Origin: Massilia sp.
GTDB lineage: Bacteria; Pseudomonadota; Gammaproteobacteria; Burkholderiales; Burkholderiaceae_D
Direction of reading: 5' to 3'
Assembly: GCA_028291845.1 (NCBI GenBank)
Contig: JAQGNM010000241.1
Location: forward strand, 1 to 8,036
DNA: 8,036 nucleotides
The translations under genes were made by a program, and so were the position numbers. Shown piece by piece: positions 1 to 6,339 of the stretch (positions are counted from its first letter, which is position 1; each line of letters begins with the position of its first letter). The notes beneath the pieces are model-generated. The model saw only the letters and a list, made by a program, of their open reading frames with translations. It had not been told where the DNA came from and searched no databases.

Positions 1-20
1 ACTCGACGCTCTACCGATCT
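1..20 (+). other. Probable Illumina TruSeq adapter remnant at contig end
   Basis: These 20 bases read ACTCGACGCTCTACCGATCT. The last 20 bases of the Illumina TruSeq read-1 adapter are ACACGACGCTCTTCCGATCT, so 18 of 20 positions match, with differences at positions 3 and 13. The adapter is recalled from general knowledge. The match ends in the ligation-junction CGATCT exactly where plausible protein-coding sequence begins at position 21. An 18/20 match placed flush at the end of a sequence is very unlikely by chance. I infer untrimmed adapter in a draft or metagenome contig. The two mismatches would be sequencing or consensus errors. Confidence 0.88.
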
Positions 21-3000
21 AGCAATGACGCGTTGTCCACTGTCACGGTGCCAGGCCGGTAGGTGACACCGTAATTGGGCGCCGCGCCGCCGGCCACTGC
101 AATCGGGTGGTTGCCGGCGGTGGCGGCGGCGCCAACGGCAGTCTGCAGGCGCAAGCCGTCGACCACGGCGGCGCTGTCGTCGTATTGAAAACCGCTGTAA
201 CTGGCCGACAGGGTCGGATCGGTCGCGCCATACACTTTTCGCTGGTCGTCGGCCGTCACCAGCAATTGCGCCCGGTCGACGGTGAGTGTGCCGGGATGGT
301 AGCTGATGTCGTAATTGGTGGTGCCGGCAACCCCTTCGATGCCGATCGGATGCAGGCCGGCGCCGGCGGCCTTGCCGGTGGCGGTGTTTAACACCGGCGC
401 CAGGCCCAGTTGCGCCAGCGTGTCGCCATTGCGCAAGCCGCTGGTGCTGCTAGTGAGGCGTGGATCGGCGCCGCCGTAGACTTTGCGCTGGTCGTCGGCG
501 CCGATCGCCAGCGGCGCGCGGGTGACGGTCAGGGTGCCCGGATTGGCCGTCAGCGCGTAGCCCGCGGGCGAGGTGTAACTGCCGTCGATGGCGTAGCTGC
601 CGGCGTTCGATGCCGCGCCCGCCGGGCTGCTATAGGCGCCGCTGGCGGCGTCGCTGGCCAGGTCGCCGTTGATCAGGCCAGTCACCGTGTACGTGAAAAC
701 GGGATTGGCGTCGCCGTACATGCGGCTTTGCGGATCGGCCTGCAGGGTCAAGGCCGGCTGCTCGCGGTAGATGAAATGGTTGCCGGCCAGATTGCCGCAG
801 CTTGCGCCATACGTGCAGTCATACACGTTCGGGACCGGCCGCGAAGGCTGCAGGCCGCCCCTCGCCTCGCCCCGCCAGGTATCGGCAAACACCCGCCAGT
901 TGCCATCGGCGCCGGGGGTGAGCGCGTGGCCGCCGCTGTTGTCGAACATGCTGCCGGCAACCAGTGTGATATCGCTGCCGATGGTGCGCACATCCTGTTG
1001 CAGGGTCAAGCGGCCGCCGGCGCGCAGCAGCAGGTCGCCCGCCACCACGGTGCCGCCGGCGGCGGAGATGGTCTGCCCGGCCGGATAATCGAAGCCGGGT
1101 GTGGCAAAGCCGATCCCTTGCAGCGCAGTCACGCTGACGTCGCCGCTGCTGGTGTAATTGACGTCGCCATGGGCGGCGTCGGCCAGCGACTTGGGCACGT
1201 TGAAGACGGCGGCGAAGCGCGCTGTGCTGTTGTTTGGTCCCATCAACTGGAAGTTCGACTCCGGCCGGGTACCGTTGAGCAAAAGGCTGGGCGCGGCGAT
1301 GCGGGTGCCGCCTTGCTGGCTGACAGTGCCGCCCGACGACAGGGTCAAGGCCCCGCTGGCCTGCAGGTCGCCGGCGATATCGATGCCGGCGCTGCCGGCG
1401 CCACCGTTTTGCAAGGTCAGGTCGCCCGACCATGTACGGCCGAGGGAGTAACTGATGGCGCCGCGGTGTTCGGCGCTGCCGATCACCAGCCTGGCGGGAC
1501 CGGCGCCGCCGATGCCCAGCGCGGCCGGCGAGATCACCAGCCCCGATGCGCCGGTGGCGCTGTCGCTGACCGTGATGGCGACATCGGCGGCGGCGCCGTT
1601 CACACCGCTGCCCAGGTCCTCGGCACGAACATTGACCGCGCCGCTGGTTTGCACCGCATTGGCAAACACGCTTTCGCTTCGGTAGCCCAGCATCGGCGCG
1701 CCGCCGCCGTTGCCGGCGCCGAGAACAATATCGCCGCGCTGACCGGCGCCGCCCGCGCTGACGCCGTCGAGGCGCAAGCCGGGCGCGCTGGCGGCGGTGA
1801 CGCCGCGCAGGGAGATCGCGCCGGGATTGCTGCCGCTGGTGGCGACAATGCTGTCGCGCAGCCACAAGCCCTCGCGGGCCGGCACGCCGCCGGCGCCGGC
1901 GACGCCGACCAGGCCGTCGAGCCTGACCGCGCCGTCGACCGCCTGCAACGACAGTCCGGTCAGGCGCGTGCCGACCGCCACCTCGCCGTCGTACAGCAAG
2001 CTGGGGCTGGCCGTGCCGGAGACGATGAGGTTGCCGCCGCTGGCAAGCAGGCGCGCCGTGCTGTCGGTGACCACGCCGCCGCTGCCGCTGGCGCCGCTGA
2101 CGATGCCGCCGTTTTCGTCATCGAAGTCCGAGCCGATCACCACCCCGGCAATGCCATCGAGGTTGCCCGTGCCGACAATGCGCAGGTCGCCGTTGGTGGC
2201 GGAGATGGTCGAATCGGCCATCTTGATCGCCACGCCGGTGCCGCCGGCGCCGGCGCTGCCCGACAGCACCAGGTTGCCACTGCCGGCGGCAATACGGCTG
2301 CGGAACATGCGCCCGCCGATGCCGTTGCCCTCCCCCGCGCTGCCGCTGATGCGCAGTGTACCGCCCGACTCGACCACCGCATCGAACAGTTGCAAGTCGA
2401 CGGCGGAGGCCATGCCGCCCTCGCCGAACGAGCCCTGGCCCCGCGAGGCATTGATGTCGATGGCGCCGCCGGCGCGCATGACGGCGCCGTCGGACAGCGT
2501 CACTTGCGCGCCGCCGCCGTCGACGGCCTGTATGCGCAAGTCGCCGGTGCGGGCCGCGATCTGGCCGCCGTAAAGTTGCACGACGGTGCCGCCGCCGTCG
2601 CTGCGGATTTGCACACTGTCGTTGGCGACGATGCTGGCTCCTTCGCTGTTGCGGATGGCGACGCCGCTGCCGTAGCCGGCCGCACCGGCGCCGGCGATGG
2701 CGATCGAGCCGTTTGTCCATGGATAGTCGACAGGGTTGCCGAGGCGGGTGTCGATGGTGGCATTGTCGATGCGTACCCCATCGGCTTGCCGGTTGCTGTT
2801 GCCGCGCGCAGCCCCGTTGAACGGGTCGCTTTGTCCGAACAGGCGCACGTTGCCGCCGTTGCTGAAGATGCCTGACCCCGGCGCCAGATAGATGGAGCCG
2901 CCATCCCCGCCATTGCCCGAATTGGCGTTCAAGTCCACGTTCATCGGCGCGTAGCCGCTGGCGGCGATCGACACGGACGGCGCGATGACGATGTCCTGCG

Positions 3001-4549
3001 CTGCCGCCAGCGTCAGGTTCGCGTAGCCGCCGTTGCTCCCGATGCTGCTGCCGACATTGATGTTGCCGCCGCTTTCGGGCGTGCCGGTAAGCGGTGACGC
3101 CGGCGGCGTCGCATCGAGGGTGACGCTGGTGCCATTGGCGAGGGAAGCGGAAATCAATCCGGCCAGATTGGCGTCGACGTCGAAATTGGCCTGGCGCAGT
3201 ACCAGATTTCCCCGATACAGCGGGTCCGCCTGATTGTGCAAGCCTTCGACATCGATGGCGCCGCTGGCGACGATGATGGTGCCGCCGGCGCCGCCGTCGC
3301 GGCCGTTGGCGCGCAGGGTGCCGAAGACGGCGGCGTTCTGCCTGCTGCCAAGGGCGATACTGCCACCGTTGCCAGGCCGGTAGTCATAGGGAGTTTCCGC
3401 CGGCGGCGGCGGCGGCGGCACCCGCGTGGCTTCGACGTTGATCACCGCGCCGGCATCGATGGTAATGGTCTGCGCGTAGCCGCCGCCTCTGAAAGCGTCG
3501 GTGAGGGTGTCGTAGCGGGTGGCAGGCCCGCCCACCCGGACCACGCCGCCACTGTCGCCGCTGGCATCGATCGAGGCGCCTTCGCCGACGCGCACGTCGC
3601 CACCGTTGATCTGGATCTTGCCGCCGTTTAGCGGCGCCGGGTCGATGAACGCCACCGGCGCACTCGCATCGAGCGTGCCGCCCACCTCGACCGCGCCGAG
3701 GCTGCCGCCGTCGAGCAGGATGCGGCCATTCCGTTCGACCAGGCTCCTGGCCCGCACCACGCCGGTGTTTTGCAGAACCGCGCTGGAGAACGCGTTGGCG
3801 GCGGCGATGCTCATGACGATATCGCCGCCATCGGCGATCAAGGCGCCGCCATTGGCCACCAGCGCGTTGAAGGCATCGGCGCCGACGGTGATGCGGGTCA
3901 GGCCGTCACCGGCAAAGTCGAGCGTGACCTTGCCGCCACCGGCCAGGCCGATGGTGCCCAGGCGCGCCGTGATGGTGCCGTCGTTGCGCACCTGGCCGCC
4001 CAGCAGCGCCACCGTGCCGCGCTCGGCGGCGCTGAGGCTTCCCTGGTTGACGACGCTGCTGTAATACGGACTGCCGCCCTCGAACACATAGCGCCCGGCG
4101 AGGAAATCCTGGTCGGTGATCGCCAGCGTCGAGGCGACCAGCGAACCGACGTCGACGCGCGCGCCGCTGCCGAACAACACCCCTTCCGGATTGACCAGGA
4201 ACACCTGGCCGTTGGCGCTGATGCGCCCGGCGATGGTGCTGGCCTGGCCGCCGCCGACACGGTTGAGTATCACGCTGGCGGCCGACGGCTGGCGAAAGTC
4301 GACCAGTTCGCCCGCGGCGACATCAAAGCTGTTCCAGTTGAGGATGGCCTTGGGGCTGCCCTGGGTGATGACGGTGGTTTGCGCATTCGGCCGGCTCACC
4401 TGGACCTGGCCGGACGCCACCACCGGGCCGGCCGGGCCGCCGCGGGCGGCCGTGGAAAACAGCATGGCCACCGCCAGCGCGCCGGCGCGCAGGGTCGGCG
4501 GGCGGACATGGCGTCGAGGCGGGCGGACAGCGTGGGCGGCGGCGGACAT
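11..4549 (-). CDS. TpsA-family exoprotein (filamentous haemagglutinin N-terminal domain), C-terminus truncated by contig end
   Basis: Predicted secreted or surface-exposed TPS substrate; 1512 residues visible. The ATG at 4549 is preferred because a Sec-type signal follows: an Arg/Pro-rich n-region (residues 9-21), a hydrophobic stretch (22-34) and cleavage somewhere in 34-40. An AAAGAG-like ribosome site lies 6 bases upstream; further upstream the frame runs antisense through tpsB. Residues 38-200 form the TPS (haemagg_act) domain, with NWNSF at 71-75, ILNRV at 94-98 and NPEGVLFG at 120-127, a variant of the usual NPNG motif. Residues 200-1200 are Gly/Ala/Ser-rich with short alternating hydrophobic strands, as expected of a right-handed beta-helix. 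Six prolines lie at 378-383. The only two cysteines are 1245 and 1251. Residues 1266-1506 are three MBG-type repeats. Only eight lysines are present. The TAG at 11-13 lies in the adapter remnant, so the last two residues are artefactual and the true gene continues left. The ligand is unknown; adhesion or biofilm is the family expectation. Confidence 0.9.
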   Translation of the reverse strand: MSAAAHAVRPPRRHVRPPTLRAGALAVAMLFSTAARGGPAGPVVASGQVQVSRPNAQTTVITQGSPKAILNWNSFDVAAGELVDFRQPSAASVILNRVGGGQASTIAGRISANGQVFLVNPEGVLFGSGARVDVGSLVASTLAITDQDFLAGRYVFEGGSPYYSSVVNQGSLSAAERGTVALLGGQVRNDGTITARLGTIGLAGGGKVTLDFAGDGLTRITVGADAFNALVANGGALIADGGDIVMSIAAANAFSSAVLQNTGVVRARSLVERNGRILLDGGSLGAVEVGGTLDASAPVAFIDPAPLNGGKIQINGGDVRVGEGASIDASGDSGGVVRVGGPATRYDTLTDAFRGGGYAQTITIDAGAVINVEATRVPPPPPPAETPYDYRPGNGGSIALGSRQNAAVFGTLRANGRDGGAGGTIIVASGAIDVEGLHNQADPLYRGNLVLRQANFDVDANLAGLISASLANGTSVTLDATPPASPLTGTPESGGNINVGSSIGSNGGYANLTLAAAQDIVIAPSVSIAASGYAPMNVDLNANSGNGGDGGSIYLAPGSGIFSNGGNVRLFGQSDPFNGAARGNSNRQADGVRIDNATIDTRLGNPVDYPWTNGSIAIAGAGAAGYGSGVAIRNSEGASIVANDSVQIRSDGGGTVVQLYGGQIAARTGDLRIQAVDGGGAQVTLSDGAVMRAGGAIDINASRGQGSFGEGGMASAVDLQLFDAVVESGGTLRISGSAGEGNGIGGRMFRSRIAAGSGNLVLSGSAGAGGTGVAIKMADSTISATNGDLRIVGTGNLDGIAGVVIGSDFDDENGGIVSGASGSGGVVTDSTARLLASGGNLIVSGTASPSLLYDGEVAVGTRLTGLSLQAVDGAVRLDGLVGVAGAGGVPAREGLWLRDSIVATSGSNPGAISLRGVTAASAPGLRLDGVSAGGAGQRGDIVLGAGNGGGAPMLGYRSESVFANAVQTSGAVNVRAEDLGSGVNGAAADVAITVSDSATGASGLVISPAALGIGGAGPARLVIGSAEHRGAISYSLGRTWSGDLTLQNGGAGSAGIDIAGDLQASGALTLSSGGTVSQQGGTRIAAPSLLLNGTRPESNFQLMGPNNSTARFAAVFNVPKSLADAAHGDVNYTSSGDVSVTALQGIGFATPGFDYPAGQTISAAGGTVVAGDLLLRAGGRLTLQQDVRTIGSDITLVAGSMFDNSGGHALTPGADGNWRVFADTWRGEARGGLQPSRPVPNVYDCTYGASCGNLAGNHFIYREQPALTLQADPQSRMYGDANPVFTYTVTGLINGDLASDAASGAYSSPAGAASNAGSYAIDGSYTSPAGYALTANPGTLTVTRAPLAIGADDQRKVYGGADPRLTSSTSGLRNGDTLAQLGLAPVLNTATGKAAGAGLHPIGIEGVAGTTNYDISYHPGTLTVDRAQLLVTADDQRKVYGATDPTLSASYSGFQYDDSAAVVDGLRLQTAVGAAATAGNHPIAVAGGAAPNYGVTYRPGTVTVDNASLLDR
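32..271 (-). repeat. MBG-type repeat 3 of TpsA, with a fourth repeat beginning at the contig edge
   Basis: TpsA residues 1427-1506 begin AQLLVTADDQRKVYG, carry SGFQYDD at 1452-1458 and close RPGTVTVDN. The next genuine residues (Ala-Ser-Leu-Leu, bases 21-31) match the way repeats 2 and 3 start (Ala-Pro-Leu-Ala and Ala-Gln-Leu-Leu). I infer that a fourth copy begins exactly where the contig stops. The total number of repeats in the real protein is unknown. Confidence 0.77.
272..517 (-). repeat. MBG-type repeat 2 of TpsA
   Basis: TpsA residues 1345-1426 begin APLAIGADDQRKVYGGADP, contain SGLRNGD at 1370-1376 and close HPGTLTVDR. The ADDQRKVYG core is identical in repeat 3, and the DNA there is nearly identical as well (around 482-501 compared with 236-256). 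Repeat 2 follows directly on repeat 1 with no linker. Confidence 0.77.
518..754 (-). repeat. MBG-type repeat 1 of TpsA
   Basis: TpsA residues 1266-1344 form a domain of about 79 residues of the MBG_2 type often found in C-terminal regions of haemagglutinin-like exoproteins. It begins ALTLQADPQSRMYGDANP, carries the TGLINGD turn at 1290-1296 and closes with NPGTLTVTR. It is more diverged than repeats 2 and 3: it has SRMYG where those have QRKVYG. The family assignment rests on pattern recognition. Confidence 0.72.
2000..2557 (-). repeat. Degenerate repeat ladder in the central TpsA beta-helix
   Basis: TpsA residues 665-850 contain about six diverged copies of one pattern, spaced roughly 26-50 residues apart. 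The shared core is a small residue, one or two glycines, then an alternating stretch such as GDLRIQA (669-675), GAIDINA (695-701), GTLRISG (730-736), GNLVLSG (758-764), GDLRIVG (787-793) and GNLIVSG (839-845). The core is usually followed by a glycine-rich loop. This fits successive groups of coils in a parallel beta-helix that arose by duplication. At DNA level the copies are too diverged to be a simple tandem repeat. The copy count was made by eye. Confidence 0.6.
3401..3419 (-). repeat. Six-unit CGG trinucleotide tract encoding a six-proline run
   Basis: On the plus strand CGG is repeated six times with one extra base. On the coding strand it gives six consecutive CCG-type proline codons, TpsA residues 378-383, between a Val-Glu-Ala-Thr-Arg segment and Ala-Glu-Thr-Pro. 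The run interrupts the beta-helix-like sequence and probably forms a rigid linker or loop. The unit is three bases, so slippage would change the number of prolines without breaking the frame. Confidence 0.75.
3950..4438 (-). other. TPS (haemagg_act) secretion domain of the exoprotein
   Basis: This is the segment encoding TpsA residues 38-200, the part that family knowledge says is bound by the POTRA domains of the cognate TpsB and that nucleates beta-helix folding. Visible landmarks in order are NWNSFDV (71-77), VDFRQP (83-88), ILNRVGG (94-100), ANGQVFLVNPEGVLFG (112-127) and VGSLVAST (134-141). The NPNG-type turn reads NPEG here. The boundaries are approximate. Confidence 0.88.
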
Positions 4550-4555
4550 GGCGGT

Positions 4556-4561
4556 CTCTTT
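4556..4561 (-). promoter_or_regulatory. Ribosome binding site for tpsA
   Basis: On the coding strand AAAGAG stands 6 bases before the ATG at 4549, inside the 26-base gap after the tpsB stop. It is a partial match to the AAGGAG consensus. It supports this start over later methionines inside the signal peptide. Confidence 0.55.
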
Positions 4562-4575
4562 CGGTGTGATGCGGC

Positions 4576-6291
4576 TCAATTGAAGGTCTTCACCAGTTGC
4601 GCGTAGGCGCGCGGGCTGCGCTCGCCGCCAGCCGGTGCCGCGCTGTCGCGGCGCGGCCACGCCACGCTGGCGCGCAGCGACAGCGCCGGCATCAGCGCCG
4701 CGTACAGGCCGGCGCCGTAGCCGGACAGGATGCGGGTGTTGGCTTCGCCCGGCAGCGGCGCATGGTTGAAGCGCACCCGCCCGAGGTCGTAGAACAGCGA
4801 CAGGCTGGTATCGGCGCCCACGCTCCAGCGCCCTTCGGCGGTGGCGATCGCCGCTTCGTCGCCGATGCCGGTGGCGCCGGAAAACGCCCGCACCGAACGC
4901 GGACCGCCGACGGCGATCTTGTCGGCGCTGTCGAGATTGCGGTTGGCCCACTGGCCCGCCAGCGCGCCGTAGACATTGAAATTGCCGCTGACGGCCTGCA
5001 GGCGCGATAGCTGGTAGCTGGCGCGCACGAAGCGCCCGCCGGTGCGGCGTCCGCCCGGACCCTGGTCGACGGCGCGTTCGGAAGCCGAGCGGATGTCGAG
5101 CTGGCCGGCATAGGCGGTGACGGCCACGCTGGTAAAACCGCCGCCGTAGCGGCTGTCGCGCTGCTCCCACACCAGGCCGGCGTTGGCGGTGACGACCTGC
5201 TTGCGCGCGCTTTGCGCCACCGCGTCGATATCGTCGCGCAGCCGCTTCGCTTCCAGCGCCGCCTTGGCGAACAGGTTGCGGGTGCGTCCGCGCAGCAGCG
5301 GGTAGGTGGCGGCCAGTTCCAGCACGTCGGCGGCGCCGTTGGCGTCCAGTTCGGCGAACTGCCTGCCCAGTTCGTACTGAACGTGGGCGTAGGCGAGGCT
5401 GGTGCGCAGGCCGTTCCCGCCCACCGGCAATTCATACGACAGGCGGCCGAAATTCAGGCCCTTGCCGAAGGAGTTGAGCAGGCGCACGTCGAGATTGTCG
5501 CCCAAGCCCAGCGGGCTGTTCACCCGCAGCAGGGCGCCGGCGCGGTATTCGCCGGTCGACGGCGTGCCCTGGTTGTCGACATCGACGCTGAAGTTATAGC
5601 GCGGCACCGCTTTCAGCTCGACCACCAGGTCGTAGGTGCCGGCCGCCTCGCCCGCTTCCAGCGAGGCCTGGGTGGCCATGCCCGGCAGGTCCGACAGCAG
5701 CAGCACCGTGCGTTCCAGTTCACGGTCGCTCAGCGGGCGTGCGCGCGGCAGCGTGGCGCCGATCGCCTCGACCACCTTGTCGTCGACCCGCACGTCGTCG
5801 AGGCGCTCGATGCGCAGGCGCGCAAAGCGCCCTTCCAGCACACTCAGTTCCACTTCGCCGTTGCTGACATCCTGTTGCGGCACCACCGTTTGCGTCAGCA
5901 CGTAGCGCGATGCACGGTAATGATCGGTGATGCGTTCGGCCATGGCGCGCAGGTCGTCGAGGGTGACGCGCTGGCCGATGCGCTCGGCCAGCAGCGCGGC
6001 CAGGGTGGCGTCGTCGAACGCGGTATTGCCGTTGAAGCGTACCTTGCGCAGTACGAAGCCGGCCTGGCCGGGCCGTACAGCGGCCGCCGGCGCGGCGGCT
6101 GTATCGGGCGGACCGACTGGCAGCGCCGGCAGCTTCGGCGACGGCAGCACTTGCGGCGGCGGCGGGCTCGCTTCGCGCAGTGCGCGGCCGGCGTCGACCT
6201 GGCGCGCCTGCGCGCTGCCGCCGGCCAGGGCCAGCAGGGAAAGCTGCAGCAACAGCGCTGCGCGGTGGGGCCGATCTGTGAAAACTGCCAC
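4576..6291 (-). CDS. TpsB outer-membrane transporter (ShlB/FhaC/HecB family)
   Basis: A 571-residue Omp85-superfamily pore that exports the TpsA encoded just downstream. The start is GTG at 6291: the next in-frame upstream stop is the TAA of the CHAT gene, no ATG lies between, and GAGGA sits 10 bases upstream. Residues 1-29 are a signal peptide with a clear AQA cleavage site at 27-29. Residues 30-41 could form the plug helix H1. Residues 43-74 are a proline-rich linker. POTRA1 spans about 78-154 (NGNTAFD at 87-93, an ITDHYRASRYV-type helix at 121-131, closing VLEG). POTRA2 spans about 155-229. The barrel fills 230-571. The L6-loop motif usually written VRGF/Y reads VRAF at 467-470, keeping the conserved Arg468; GD follows at 477-478. 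Length is normal for the family and the last residues are KTFN. The two following genes are 26 and, upstream, 48 bases away, which supports cotranscription. Cognate pairing with this TpsA is inferred from adjacency. Confidence 0.95.
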   Translation of the reverse strand: MAVFTDRPHRAALLLQLSLLALAGGSAQARQVDAGRALREASPPPPQVLPSPKLPALPVGPPDTAAAPAAAVRPGQAGFVLRKVRFNGNTAFDDATLAALLAERIGQRVTLDDLRAMAERITDHYRASRYVLTQTVVPQQDVSNGEVELSVLEGRFARLRIERLDDVRVDDKVVEAIGATLPRARPLSDRELERTVLLLSDLPGMATQASLEAGEAAGTYDLVVELKAVPRYNFSVDVDNQGTPSTGEYRAGALLRVNSPLGLGDNLDVRLLNSFGKGLNFGRLSYELPVGGNGLRTSLAYAHVQYELGRQFAELDANGAADVLELAATYPLLRGRTRNLFAKAALEAKRLRDDIDAVAQSARKQVVTANAGLVWEQRDSRYGGGFTSVAVTAYAGQLDIRSASERAVDQGPGGRRTGGRFVRASYQLSRLQAVSGNFNVYGALAGQWANRNLDSADKIAVGGPRSVRAFSGATGIGDEAAIATAEGRWSVGADTSLSLFYDLGRVRFNHAPLPGEANTRILSGYGAGLYAALMPALSLRASVAWPRRDSAAPAGGERSPRAYAQLVKTFN

Positions 6292-6301
6292 GGTGGTCGA
6301 T

Positions 6302-6306
6302 TCCTC
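6302..6306 (-). promoter_or_regulatory. Ribosome binding site for tpsB
   Basis: On the coding strand GAGGA lies 10 bases before the GTG at 6291 in the 48-base gap after the CHAT gene. It is the only purine-rich Shine-Dalgarno-like stretch in the gap and so supports the GTG start. The same gap shows no hairpin with a U-tract, which favours read-through transcription from the CHAT gene into tpsB. Confidence 0.55.
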
Positions 6307-6339
6307 GATTGATGGTTGCGGGCTTTGATCGGATGCGGC

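Noticed and set aside
410..2875. An 821-codon open frame on the plus strand opposite tpsA.
   Set aside because: It lies wholly antisense to a well-supported gene, its translation is low-complexity Ala/Gly/Arg/Asp-rich with no recognisable domain, and long antisense open frames are expected in such GC-rich coding DNA.
4501..4553. A 13-base direct repeat (GGCGGACATGGCG at 4501-4513 and 4541-4553), the second copy covering the tpsA start codon.
   Set aside because: The first copy is out of frame with the gene and codes within the Arg/Pro-rich signal n-region. It looks like simple GC-rich composition, not an operator, with no palindromic structure.
4550..5170. An N-terminal extension of the TpsA frame by 207 codons upstream of the ATG at 4549.
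   Set aside because: The extension overlaps the 3' part of tpsB in another frame, gives an Arg-rich random-looking sequence and would bury the signal peptide. The ATG at 4549 with a nearby ribosome site fits better.
5212..6312. A 366-codon open frame on the plus strand opposite tpsB.
   Set aside because: Mirror frame of the POTRA and barrel coding sequence. The translation is Arg/Gln/Ala-rich with no family pattern and no convincing start context.
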